Source: Macrotrachela quadricornifera (Eukaryota; Rotifera; Eurotatoria; Philodinida; Philodinidae). Taken from it: a stretch of 64,000 bases of DNA. The DNA lies in contig JAJEKB010000543.1 in assembly GCA_022393335.1 (NCBI GenBank), positions 120,319-184,318 of the forward strand, written 5' to 3'. The notes beneath the pieces were generated by a model. That model worked only from the letters and a program-made list of their open reading frames with translations, did not search any database and was not told the DNA's origin. The position numbers were made by a program, and so were the translations under genes. Shown here piece by piece: positions 35,764 through 47,112 of the stretch (position 1 is its first letter; each line of letters starts with the position of its first letter).

Positions 35764-38700
35764 GATGTGTCCTGTCAAAGAAGAACGAGAGAGAGTGTGT
35801 ATGTGTGTGTTTGTCAGTAAAGAAGAAGAAATAAATGAATGCAATGTGTATGTATGTCTGCATGTGTGTTCGCTTTTTTTTTCTTTCTTTTTGCCCTTTC
35901 TTTTTCTTCTCAAATGAGCGATAGATAGAGACTAAAATGAAAGATTATATCGATGACCAATGAAAACTCAACATTCTACTTGTTTTATCCAATAAAATAA
36001 CTGCAATTATTTTAGCGATGATGGTCTGCTTGTCCTGTCCTGTCCTGTTTACTCTCGTTTCAACTAATGCATACATGTGTGTATGTGTGTATATATATAT
36101 GCCCGCTCGATCTCGACCCGTCTCATACATTCAACTAAGGAATGGGACGAGGAGCATAAGAAGAAAGAAGAAAAAATAAAAAAAAAATAAAAACGGAAAG
36201 AAAGAAAGAAAGAAAAAAATTCTATGTTCATACATTTGATTAGGTCTACGTTGAGACAGAACAGAGAAAGATCGAATGATGACAACGAATAAGCTTTGTA
36301 TTTTATTTTTCTCTGGCCTTTGGCCGAAGGAAATGACTAATGATGTCAGTGTGCAACAGATGATGTTTCCTATTCGTCGTTATTCTTCTTTTTTTCTTTT
36401 TTCTTTTTTCTATAGTGATGATGATGATCAATCTTTTATCTTTTCTCGTCTATCAATTTAGAAAAAGAATCCACAGAAGAGTGTGAAGAAACGGAAGATT
36501 GAAAGAGAGTAAAATTAATGTATGTCTCATGTAAATGTTAATTACATAGTAGGAAAAGAGAGAAATTCTTTCATGCTGTTCATCAATATGTATAAGTGTA
36601 TAGATAGAAAGTCTCCCTCAAAAAAAAAAAAAAACTTGAACATTCACAGTCAGTGGTATGATATGCGAGTAAAGATAAAGTTAATTTAATTATCTTTCGT
36701 TTATATTTGTAGAGAGGAATCATAAATGAAAATGTTAGATAATATATTTCGTATTCTAATAATACAATTGGTTTTATTTACTATCAAAAATACAAAAATG
36801 CTTTAGGCAATATATCTGTTTTTACTCAGTTGATTGAGACTAAGATGTCTATCAAATATAAATGCTATTCTTTCTATATAGTTTATTTATGAGATGATGT
36901 CTATCTATCCTAATATTAAATCGTTTGGAATATTTAAAACTAAAAAGAAAAAACAATCGAATAGGTGATATATATGTCTCTAGAGACATTGATAAATGAC
37001 TTTTTTCTTTGTAGTTTTGTGTGACTGAGATGATGAATGTATACAATGGACGAAGTCGTTTCAATGCTTTTTCTTTTTTTTTATTTCACTTTCACATCAT
37101 TTGACTGTTAAGAGGGTCTATTGAAGCAAATGCAGTGCAATCATCGCATGAAGATTGTATCTTAGCCGCACGGCATGTATGCGTGCTAATCACCATGTGG
37201 CCTAGACATCTCGTTTGTATGAACCAATGAAAAAAAAATGTTGACAGCATATTCCCTTGAGAATATATTCACACTAGAAGGTGTTTCTCTGTTATCGTTA
37301 TTGTCGATATTAATAAAATGTGATAGAATGAACAAATGAGTTTGCTTTTGTTACGGAAACAAGATCAAAGACATTGTATATTTGCCGATCATACATATCA
37401 AATTGAGCTTAAAAAAAGAGGGAGAGAGAGAAACTGACTTGATTAGTATCAATATCATTAGAAATATATGTTTACTATAGATATTTTGACATAAAAGATA
37501 TTTTTTATTATTTTAAATAAAACAAAAAAAAAAAGAGTTAATCTCATTTATCATTTCCTTATTAATAATGAAGATATGTGTATCGTTGGAAAAAGAAAAG
37601 ATGATTATTACTTTTAGTTATGATCAATAAGTATTAGACGTTCGTGACACATGAACATTTTAAGGATTAGTATAAAGCTCTAATTGGATCTCTTCTTTTT
37701 CTTTGTATGCCTTCAGGGGTTTATATTTATATGCGACTAGCATCAAATGTTCATTCTTTCTTTTCTAAGATTTTCATTGGATGATGTTGTTAAATGAACC
37801 AATCATCAAATGATGACATGAACAAACAGAACCGATAAGCACAATGGTATACTTCCGGTGCGACATACATTCAATTTAATAACAGCAGCTGACACTTGTC
37901 TCGTTTGTTTCACCAATTGAGGTGTTTATTCTTGTTTGAGTGCTAATTTATTCCATTTATAGTCAACATTGTCGACAAACAATCTAATTTTTATATTGTG
38001 TAAAAGATTTAAATATAAAAAAAAGCTGATTTTTTTTCTTAGATTATTTTTATTAAATTTTAAAAAATATATTTTAAAATGATGATAATATAATTTACTT
38101 CTGACAAACTGATTATAGATAGATATAAGATAATTTCTTAGAATAGAATTTAAAATGATTTTAATATCGTTATTATAGAGAGAAGTGGAAAATAGTACTT
38201 GTTTTTATAAAGTAGATTTTTTGTTTATTTTAGTTAAATGACTTTCTAGTTGCTAATTTAATTGTAATGGTATAGTATGATCTTATCCTATTATCGAATA
38301 ACAACCATATAGATTTGATGTGCAATTAACTTGAAAATGTCTCATCGATCGAAACAAAAGAAGACAGATGTTTCTCAGCATAGGTGTGAAATTGGATGCC
38401 AAAAATGCCTTTTCTTTTCTTTTCTTTGTATGGATTCTATATATGAACAGAAAATATCTATAATTAGTAACGTATCCGGAAAATTCCATTAGACCTTAAT
38501 GCATTTTAAGACAAATTTTTTTTTTATGAAAAAAAGGCGAAAAAAAGATGTTTTTTTTATCTTTCAATGGAGATAAAATTATTTCATCAAAGCATGATAA
38601 TAAGAATGAGGACACTAATCGTAACCGGTTAGATATATATAATGTCGTTTTGTTCAATTCTAAACATTAATCTTTAGTTTAATTTAAGATAAAATAGTCA

Positions 38701-39536
38701 TTGCATGTATCAATATATATGAGATCCATTATATTTGTATTGTATTAATTACATGAAAGTAAATGAATTGGAAGAAAGTGTTATTTTTTTTAATATTTTC
38801 TGCACGTATTTTTCTTGAATAACAAGACATTTTAGACTGAGTATGTATATGTGTTATCGTTCGAGTCGATAAAAAAAAACGAATTTGAACGATTAACAAC
38901 AAGTTATTGAATGTATATTGAGAACGAAAAAAAAATTTGCTCATTCGAACATCAATATGCAAGTGCAATAAACACACTACCGATTGAATCAATCAATCTA
39001 TCAATTATCTATTGAATAAATGCAAAAGAGTGTAATATACTTTTGTTTTCTTATCTATATTACTATTCATATATGCATCAATGCAACACATTTTAAAGGT
39101 GGTACAATTACTTATAAAGTTTTAAGTACATCTCAATTGATTGTGTCAGCTGTTGTCATTCAAATATATATATATATATTTATGATTATATGAAGATTTA
39201 TTGTAATAATGCAGCAAGTGCTAATTAATCTCTTAAAATTTATTTTAGTCTTGGCATTGATTTGGAGAATTCTACAATGTTATAATGTATTCAATATTAT
39301 AATTAGTCACGTAAAGATAAAGTACCATAAACTATGTCGTATGATACGAATTATTTCAGTAGATTTTGGTATATGGCTATTGGTCAATATCCAGATATAG
39401 TTAATATAAAAAATGAATCAAATTTTCTTATCGCTTGTCAAAGTCAATCATCTTGCCAATTATTTCTTTCGTCTAGTTCAAAAAGTTTGAATCAAATTTA
39501 GAGTACTCTTTGTTGAATTGTTTTTATGAAAGAGAT
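35764..39536. other. Long intergenic region with simple repeats
   Basis: Contains GT-rich microsatellites near 35794-35815 and 36074-36090, a CCTGT tandem repeat near 36032, and many homopolymer tracts. None of the short ORFs shows a domain or a plausible splice partner. It may include long 5' UTR or regulatory DNA of the RAWUL-like gene, which points away from it. Confidence 0.45.
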
Positions 39537-39811
39537 CTAATGGTAGTTATAATCATCCACCTGTGGCTACATTAATTTCTTCAATTTATATATCAGTAAA
39601 CATTCAACAAATTTTCTCAATATCGATCATCAATGCTGACAATGATCAAGTACAGTGTCGGTTTGTTAATGCAACAAATGAATATGGTAGTGCATGTCCT
39701 CCAGCGTCATTACCAAATATAACAATGATGCTTTTGAATTGTATATTATTTATAGCAGGTGCAATAACAATTAATTGGTATGCAATAGCTATTGAAGTGA
39801 GTGTGAAATAA
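39537..39811 (+). pseudogene. Fragment of an extracellular repeat-domain gene
   Basis: An open stretch encodes NHPPVATLISSIYISVNIQQ, then FSISIINADNDQVQCRF, a SACPPAS motif and a closing LLNCILFIAGAITINWYAIAIEV. Its pattern (D.D.D..V.CRF, CPP.SLPN.T, C.L...G....WYA..I.V) matches one repeat of large secreted or surface proteins that I associate with bdelloid rotifers. The usual paired cysteines are partly lost, nothing upstream continues the domain, and it ends in the AT-rich DNA that follows. It is therefore best read as a gene fragment. The family link is from memory of the pattern, not a search. Confidence 0.5.
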
Positions 39812-41648
39812 AATTACTCATTTTTATTTTTTATCATTTTTGATTATGAATAGTTTTTTTTTTTAGAAAAACCTACAGAGTTTAATTAGCGACTACTAGA
39901 ACATTTTAGTAGTTTATATAGAAAAATAAATACTACTAGTTATTGCTTTACACTTTCTTTAATAGAAACATTGATGTTATTAGAAGAATTTTAATAATAT
40001 TCAAATTTGTTTTTAGTTGAACGTGTAGTACAGTGGAAATGAAGAATTTGAAAGTATTTAAAGAAATAAAGCAAAGAAAAATAGTAAATACACTATTAAA
40101 TAGAAGTATAAATGTATATTTATTCACATCGTTATTTCGTATGACAATGTTTTGGTGAAAGGTTGATATTCATTAACAGTGACACATAAATTATCAGAGA
40201 TCTTAGGAAAAGTCATGATAGTTACATTCTATAATATATCTATTGGCATCCGTACAAGTGAGGACAATGTGAATAGGAAATGAGTCTACAGTTTTCTCGT
40301 TCGGAAAAAAAACATTATTTAGACTGAAAATTTTCTGGTTTTTAACTTCTGTTACTCCTCAGTATGGTGCTGCATTGCAAATCTTGATAAATGTGCAAAG
40401 ATTTATTTACTTTATATTTTTCTTCCTTGTTAACCAAGTTTTAGTTTTTACGATATGAAATTTTAAGAAAAAAAATTTAATCATAATATTTAAATTTTTC
40501 GAAAGAATCATTGTACTTTTTTTTTGTGTGACTTATATCTTAATAGTAAAAACATTGATTTAGTCAATTTCGTATGTGATTGATAATTCAACTACAATAT
40601 CTTACATATGAAAATCAAATGTGAAATATTTTGCACAGATACTAATTTTTCATGATCTTGAATTGTTACTATTGTGTCCATGTCTATTTTAATCTTAATC
40701 ATTCTCTGCATTTGTTTGTATTATTGTCTACGATTATTAATTTAGATTTCTCAATTTCTCCAAAAGAGTTCCTAAATGGTTTTTTTTTGTACAATCATCG
40801 ATAGCATCAAAAAAAGTAAAGAAATATTCATTCTGTATAACATTAAGAGATAATGTGATATGTATGTGGTCAACACTACAATGCTCCACTTTCAAACCAC
40901 TGCCTTTTATATTTACGATTTTGCATTGCCCTTTTGTCGACATTCAAAACAGACTGAATAAGCTAATTTGTAGTTCATGAAAAGTTCTATCAGTTGAGCG
41001 GATACCTCATTCAGACATACTGTTAATTTCTCTAAAAGAACCTCTTCTTTGGTCTTCTCTGTTTTCAATTTGAGAATGTTACATTAAAGTCCTTCACAAT
41101 TATTATTCATCCTATCCAAATCTTGTCTTTTGATCTTTCTTAGAAAGAGTATACATAAAAACACAGAAAAAATTGCATTAGAGTAAGGTTGACTGGATAT
41201 AGTTCTATAGTTATTCGTTGGAAGCATTATTTTCTGAAAAAAGAATTCATGTATATACATCAAAATCTGAGTAAGATATTTGGAAGATACTGAGACGGCT
41301 ATTTATTCTGTGACACCCGTTATTTTTCTTTTGTTAGAAAATTACATACAAAAAAGAATTGATTAAAACAACAGAGAAAGTAGGTTATAACAAGATTTTT
41401 TTTTGTTTCATAATATTCTTTTTATTATTGTAAAAAAAAAAGGCATTCGTCATTTATTTTCAGGTAACACGTTGCACTTATGAGTAATGAAATGTGAAAG
41501 TATGAAGTAGAACGATAAAATATATTATTATTTATTTTGATTATTTTGTTCTTTTCTTGAATATTTTTTTTCTTCCTATTAGTTTCTTTTGCTTATTTAT
41601 TTAAATAGGTATCTAATATTTAAACTTACATATAGTCAAAAAATAAAA
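39812..41648. other. Intergenic
   Basis: AT-rich with no supported feature. The minus-strand ORF at 40737-40943 has no recognisable motif. Confidence 0.45.
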
Positions 41649-43077
41649 ATGTCAGCATCATCTTATCCGCAAACGCGTGATACAATTCTTAATAGTTTTC
41701 ATGTGAAATATTATTTTTTTCCAACTAAACTATTTATAAGTATTTTTATTTAATGTTTTTAGGAAATTTCAGGATTAAATATTGAAGATTGTATTCATTT
41801 TCTTGAACAATATAATTGGAAACTTCAAGTAATATTAAATATTATGTTTGTTCTTTTTTTTCTGAAAAAAAAAAATATTTTTTTAAAATAGGATATTGTA
41901 GACGATTTTTATAATGGAAAAGATTTTAAAAATAAATCTACTTATGGTAAAAACCAACTTCAACAAACATCTACAAATAATAATTTAAGTAAGAAAATAG
42001 AAAAAAAAAACAATATCAGCAACCAGAATTTTTAGTACGCGAATGTCCATCATGAAAAACCATACCGTGAGAGTCTTAGTGTAGATGAGGTAATAAACAT
42101 AGATGGGACTTAGGTGTTTGTGAGGCTCTAATGCCGATCTGAGTGTGAATCTAGGTATGGGTATAAACGAAAATGAGTTAGAAATACACTTCATGTACTC
42201 ATATATAGAGGAAGATGTTCGGTAGCAGATTAGCAACTATCCGACATCTGTAGTCGCACTGTTACTCACATCAAAAGCCTCAAGATTGTGTCTTTTCATG
42301 ATGGATGTTCGCGTACTCAAAAATCAATATCATATATGAACTACTTCATTTTTATTTAAGATTTTGGTGATTATTATGCAAAGAATGATCAAAAACAAAA
42401 AGCAATTGAAGATGATCATTATTATGCTTTACTTATACAACGTTTTGGTGATGGAGATGAATTAATTAGAAATCATTGGAGACAACAACAACAACCAGAA
42501 CAATCTCAACGACAACCATCAAACCAAGATACTAAAAATGAAGTAAAAAAAAAATTAATCATAAAATATTTCATATTCCCTAGTGAAATCTAACATTTTT
42601 ATTTAATTATTTTAGTCTATATACCATGAAAAACAAAAATATCTTCGATGTGGTATTCATTCATTAAATAATCTATTTCAAATTCCACATTTATTTACGC
42701 AAGAAGCACTTGATAAAATTGTACGTGAATTTGATAAAAGATATATAAATAATGATTATGGAACATTATGGATAGGTGATTATGATTTACGTATATTAAT
42801 TGAAGCTATTAATAGAGTTGGATATCAAGTTCGACAAATAAATTATTTCAATCAGCAACCACTTGAAAAACTTCCATGGGATTCATATTTTGGTTTATTA
42901 ATTAATATAAATGGTGCACATTGGTTTACAATAAAAAATTTTAATGGAATTTATTATAATCTTGATTCAACATTTTCAAAACCATCAAGAATTGGAACTA
43001 AAAATAATTTAGTTGAATATCTTATTCGTCTTATTCATAAATTTGATAATATATATATTTTTTCTGTTTATAAATAA
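41649..43077 (+). CDS. Josephin-domain deubiquitinase with N-terminal UBA-like domain
   Basis: Five exons: 41649-41702, 41763-41828, 41892-41988, 42361-42542 and 42616-43077 (861 nt, 286 aa). The N-terminus (about 8-52) looks like a UBA-like helix bundle: TILNSFHEISGLNIEDCIHF, then LEQYNWKLQDIVDDFY. A Gln-rich linker leads to a Josephin domain with oxyanion Gln140, catalytic Cys145 (HEKQKYLRCGIHSLNNLF), catalytic His235 (GAHWFTI) and Asn248 (YYNLDS). YYNLDS and the overall length resemble JOSD1/2 more than ataxin-3, but an N-terminal UBA-like domain is not usual in JOSD proteins. The product should cleave ubiquitin chains. Intron 3 is 372 bp because a MITE lies in it. The track of short ORFs does not show this gene; it emerges only after splicing. 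Confidence 0.88.
42034..42317. mobile_element. 284-bp MITE inside an intron of the Josephin gene
   Basis: Terminal inverted repeats of 25 bp: the left arm 42034-42058 starts AGTACGCGAATGTCCATCAT and the right arm 42293-42317 ends ATGATGGATGTTCGCGTACT, with two mismatches at the same place (TGT against ACA). The interior has no ORF of note and is less AT-rich than the intron around it. Flanks TTTTT and CAAAAA give no clear TA or longer duplication. It explains why this intron is about six times longer than its neighbours. Confidence 0.85.
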
Positions 43078-44754
43078 ATTAAATACGTGATTTTCATATT
43101 GAAAGTGATAAAATATAGAGAATTTTGTGGAAAAGAGTTTATAAATAAAGAAATTCGATATACATACATCAAAATCGTGTTAATTATATTAAACAAAAAA
43201 TGGAGACTATTTTTAAAAAAAATTATAATACAAATCATTTAATTACTTGTAGAAATACTACAATATCATCATCAGTAAAATAGAATGTATCGACACTAAC
43301 CGTTACCCATGTGTAGATCTGTTCATCCTCTTGATTGTTTTGTTGTACTCCTTGTACTTTGTATTTAATTATTTCGCTTCTTCACGTTTTACTATACTAC
43401 TTGCTCATTATCATTAGTTTCTACCTTCTTTAATTTTAATAATCCATTTCTTTAGATCTATATATTCTTTATTCGTCATTTCTTTCAATACGTTAATGGA
43501 TTTTTATATTCGCTTTCATTTTATCTTATCATATCTTCAACATGTGACTTTCATAAAGTGACACCTGAGATAATATCGTATAGCTTTCCATAGGATTTTT
43601 CAAAACTTGTGTTTATTTAAAAAATATGTAGAATTTTTTAATTCATCAAATACAATTCAATAACGTTTTTTTCTTATTTACCATAAAATACATTTGACAA
43701 TGCATTGCTAATGATTATAATAAATTGATATACTTTATACTTATTTGTTCCCATATATATATCCTTCGAGGGAAAGTGCAACAATCTCCAGTTTGTTAAC
43801 AATAAAACTTACGAAGTTATTTATCCTCTTCATTGCACTAATTGTCAAAGTTTTGAATATCTCAGTTATGATAAAAATTGAAACAGTTCAATGAAAAATA
43901 TTGTATACTGCTTTTTCTCTAAAATGACAAAAAAATATTGAATTAACGTTGATCAATAAGAAAGTTCAAAACCTTTTTTAAGTAAACACAATATTTCGAA
44001 CATTCTATAAGTAATATATAAATAGTAATGTGATTTTTATATCAAAGATATTATTGGATTGAACCGTTGAAGGATTAGAACTCTGATGAATTACAGGTTC
44101 GTGGGTCCAAGATTCAGGTAAGTTACAGACCAATGGATTGAATTTCTCGCTGTACATGTAACCACACAGATTAATCCATTCTCAAATTTCATTTTATTGC
44201 TCATTCTTTCCTCCCACATATGGTTATGATTACTAGTCATTCAATTCTTTTGTTTCTGTACCATGCTCCTTTCATCATTCCACAATTATTCTTGTCATTC
44301 TCCTACGTGTTTCAAGAGATGTTAAATCTTGTTGATATAATCAATACACAAGAAGAGTTTGAATGATGTACTTCTTCGTTATTATTACTTTTACTTTACT
44401 GTTATTCTTGTTTTAAAACTTAATTAAGATGTTGAAACATTTATTTATTATGCTCTGTTTGAAGATATCATCGTTTCATAAATATTTTAAGAAATAAATA
44501 TCTTAATAAATCATTTAAATATTTTTCCAATAAAATTTTGTTTTAACGTGCAAACTGTTAAACTTATAAAACATAATAAATAATATTTTATTGATTTATT
44601 TATTTTATAAATTAAAAGATCTATCGTCAGATGGCAGGAATGAGCAGAAATTATTAGCATTAATTTAAATCCCTAATATTTAATTTTCTTAACCAATGAT
44701 AGTTATATTATATTCTAGTTTTTTTTCCGTTCTTTTATTAAATAAAATTTGAAA
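43078..44754. other. Intergenic
   Basis: No supported gene. A short segment at 44060-44125 has a T-loop-like phrase (GGTTCGTGGGTCC) but does not fold as a tRNA. Confidence 0.45.
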
Positions 44755-45781
44755 ATGAATGATAGAAAAATTGATGACAAATGTCCACTTATTGTAATAC
44801 ATAATATAACAACATTAACAACAAAAGAAGTTGAAAAATATTGTAAAAAATATGATAAAAATATTCGTTGTTTTCGTAAAAAAAATCAAAATAATCATCA
44901 ATATATGCATGTTTTATTTTCATCTAAAATATCTGCAACAAATTTTCTCAATGATCGTCCGCATTTTATTAAAAATTCTCGTATAAAGTACAATAAAAAA
45001 AAAATTTTTAAATAAAAACATTTTATTTTTTATTTCTAGTACATCATTAGTTAGTGATCCATTATATGGACGAAAATTTGTTTGTGTACTAATTGATAAA
45101 AATGCATTAATTACAGAAGATAATTTATATGAATATACATCAAAACATTTTGGTCGTGTACTTAATTGTGTTTTATATAAATCACGTGGTTATGGTTTTA
45201 TTGAATTTCATCAATTAAATGATGCTCAATGTGCATTAACATCAATAAATCAACAAATAAATGGTTATACAATTTTATATTGTCCAAGATATAATTCAAT
45301 AAAAAAATTTTCATTATTATCTTTAAAACGTCTTGTACATATTGGAAATTTTTTATATAAAGATCAAAATAAACTTCAATTATATTTTCCAAATATAATA
45401 AATTTTACAATACATAAAAATTGTTATGGACAAATATATATATTAGGTTTATTTGATATAAATGATAGTATAAAATTATTATTAAAACGAGCTTTTTGTT
45501 TAAATGGACGTGTATTAAATATATTCATTGATAATGATGATAAATTAACTGAATGTGATAATTATTTACTTGTACGTAATGTACCATATCGTTTAAATGA
45601 TTATAATTTACTTGGATATTTTTCACAATATGGTCATATACTTAATTGTTATAGATATGGACAAACTGATGCATATCGTATACAATATCGTGATAGAAAA
45701 AGTTTAAATAAAATTTTAGAATGTAACCGAATACATATTATTAAAAGTGTTCAAGTACAAATTGAATGTGAATCAAATTAG
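44755..45781 (+). CDS. Protein made of four divergent RRM domains
   Basis: Two exons, 44755-44987 and 45040-45781 (975 nt, 324 aa). Exon 2 is a long open frame without an internal ATG near its start, so simple ORF finding misses it. RRM-like units are seen at about residues 9-76 (PLIVIHNI, MHVLFSSKISATNFL), 86-158 (KFVCVLID, RGYGFIEFHQLNDAQCAL), 168-240 (LVHIGNFLY, GQIYILGLFDINDSIKLL) and 250-320 (NYLLVRNVPYRLNDYNLLGY, DAYRIQYRDRKSL). Only the second has a good RNP1. The repeated RRM array resembles poly(A)-binding or splicing factors in layout, but divergence prevents a family name. Ends in ECESN. Confidence 0.8.
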
Positions 45782-47112
45782 AATTTTCTTTTTTTTTTCT
45801 TGTTTTCATAGTAATATTATAATATAAGTATGTGTGTTTTGCATCAATTAAATTAATGTATATTAGATTAATTAATATCCGATAGAGATACTTTCTTTTT
45901 TTTTTGTCATTAACCTTTCATCTTTAAAAATGTCTAGATAATGTGTCAAGGCTGATATTTCATTTTCTGAAGTGTCAGAATTTCCGTTCTATCGTTTTTC
46001 TTTTTGCTCTATGTAGATTGCACACTAGAAAAAGAATAAAAAAAAAAACTAACATAAGCAGTAAATGATGGTCGTATTGATGCGTGATGAGCACACATAG
46101 AAAGAAATAGCATGCATGTATTCAATCAACTGTGTGGATGAGTTAGTTGCTCATTGCACCGTACCGACGTCATTCAAAAGACTATACTAAGAAAAAAAAA
46201 ACGACGACAACAGATTTTTGTTGTTGTGGTAACAAGAAAGGGAAGAAAAAAAGCAGAAGAAGAAACATACGATGACTGAAGTGTTAAATAGATTATAGAA
46301 ACACACGCAAATACAAAAGAAAGTGTGCAAGAGACAATAACAACATCTTTAGTCCATCAATTCATTTATGAACAACGTATACCATCAAAAAAAAGTCAAT
46401 CTTTATATAACTGATGTTTTGGTTTAAGAAGAAACATACGAACTTTGTTATTATTTCTTATATTTATTTAAAATCATCGGATTTTGCGCACTCTCATTAT
46501 TAAAATCATTATCTAATATTATTACACGTCATCAATTTTTTTAAAAATTTATAATGGATATTAAAGTAGTGAAGGTGAATATATATATATATACATAATT
46601 ATACATCAAAGAAAGAAAAAGAAAAGACCACATAGCAGTTAGATGCATATAGTTAGAAGGATAATAGTCATGAAGATAATAGTTGAAAAAAAGAAAAAAA
46701 AAAAGTTGATAGATGAGAATATAAGACAACAGTTTTCCATTTGCTTTATTACTACTACGACAACGATTTTTAATTATCTATTTTCTTCTTCATGTAATAT
46801 TGAAATTGACAACGAATTTTTTGACATTTTTATATAATTGAATTGTTTTCGGTTATTTTATTTCTTTTTTTTTCTACTGTTTATGTGATAATCTTCTTCA
46901 GTTCAATGAATATTTATATTTTATTTATCAATTAAATTAAATATTATCATTATTTTTTTGTTTTTGCTTAAAATTGGATAAAAAATAGAGGCAATGGATC
47001 AGATTTAGACCATAAAAAAAAAATATTAAGAGCATATAAAAATATATCGTATGATTAATCTTGTTTTGATAAACATTTCAACACTGAAAAAAAAAACAGG
47101 CGATAAAAAGAA
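45782..47112. other. Intergenic upstream of the phosphodiesterase gene
   Basis: AT-rich with homopurine runs. ORFs on either strand lack motifs. Presumed promoter region of the phosphodiesterase; no specific element seen. Confidence 0.4.

Noticed and set aside
35764..36461. Several overlapping ORFs on both strands
   Set aside because: All derive from GT, TTC and AAAG simple repeats; none has splice partners or recognisable domains.
36971..36986. Palindrome TGTCTCTAGAGACA
   Set aside because: A single 14-bp palindrome is expected by chance in a window this size and has no partner structure.
44060..44125. tRNA-like phrase with GGTTCGTGGGTCC
   Set aside because: No acceptor, D or anticodon stems can be formed around it.
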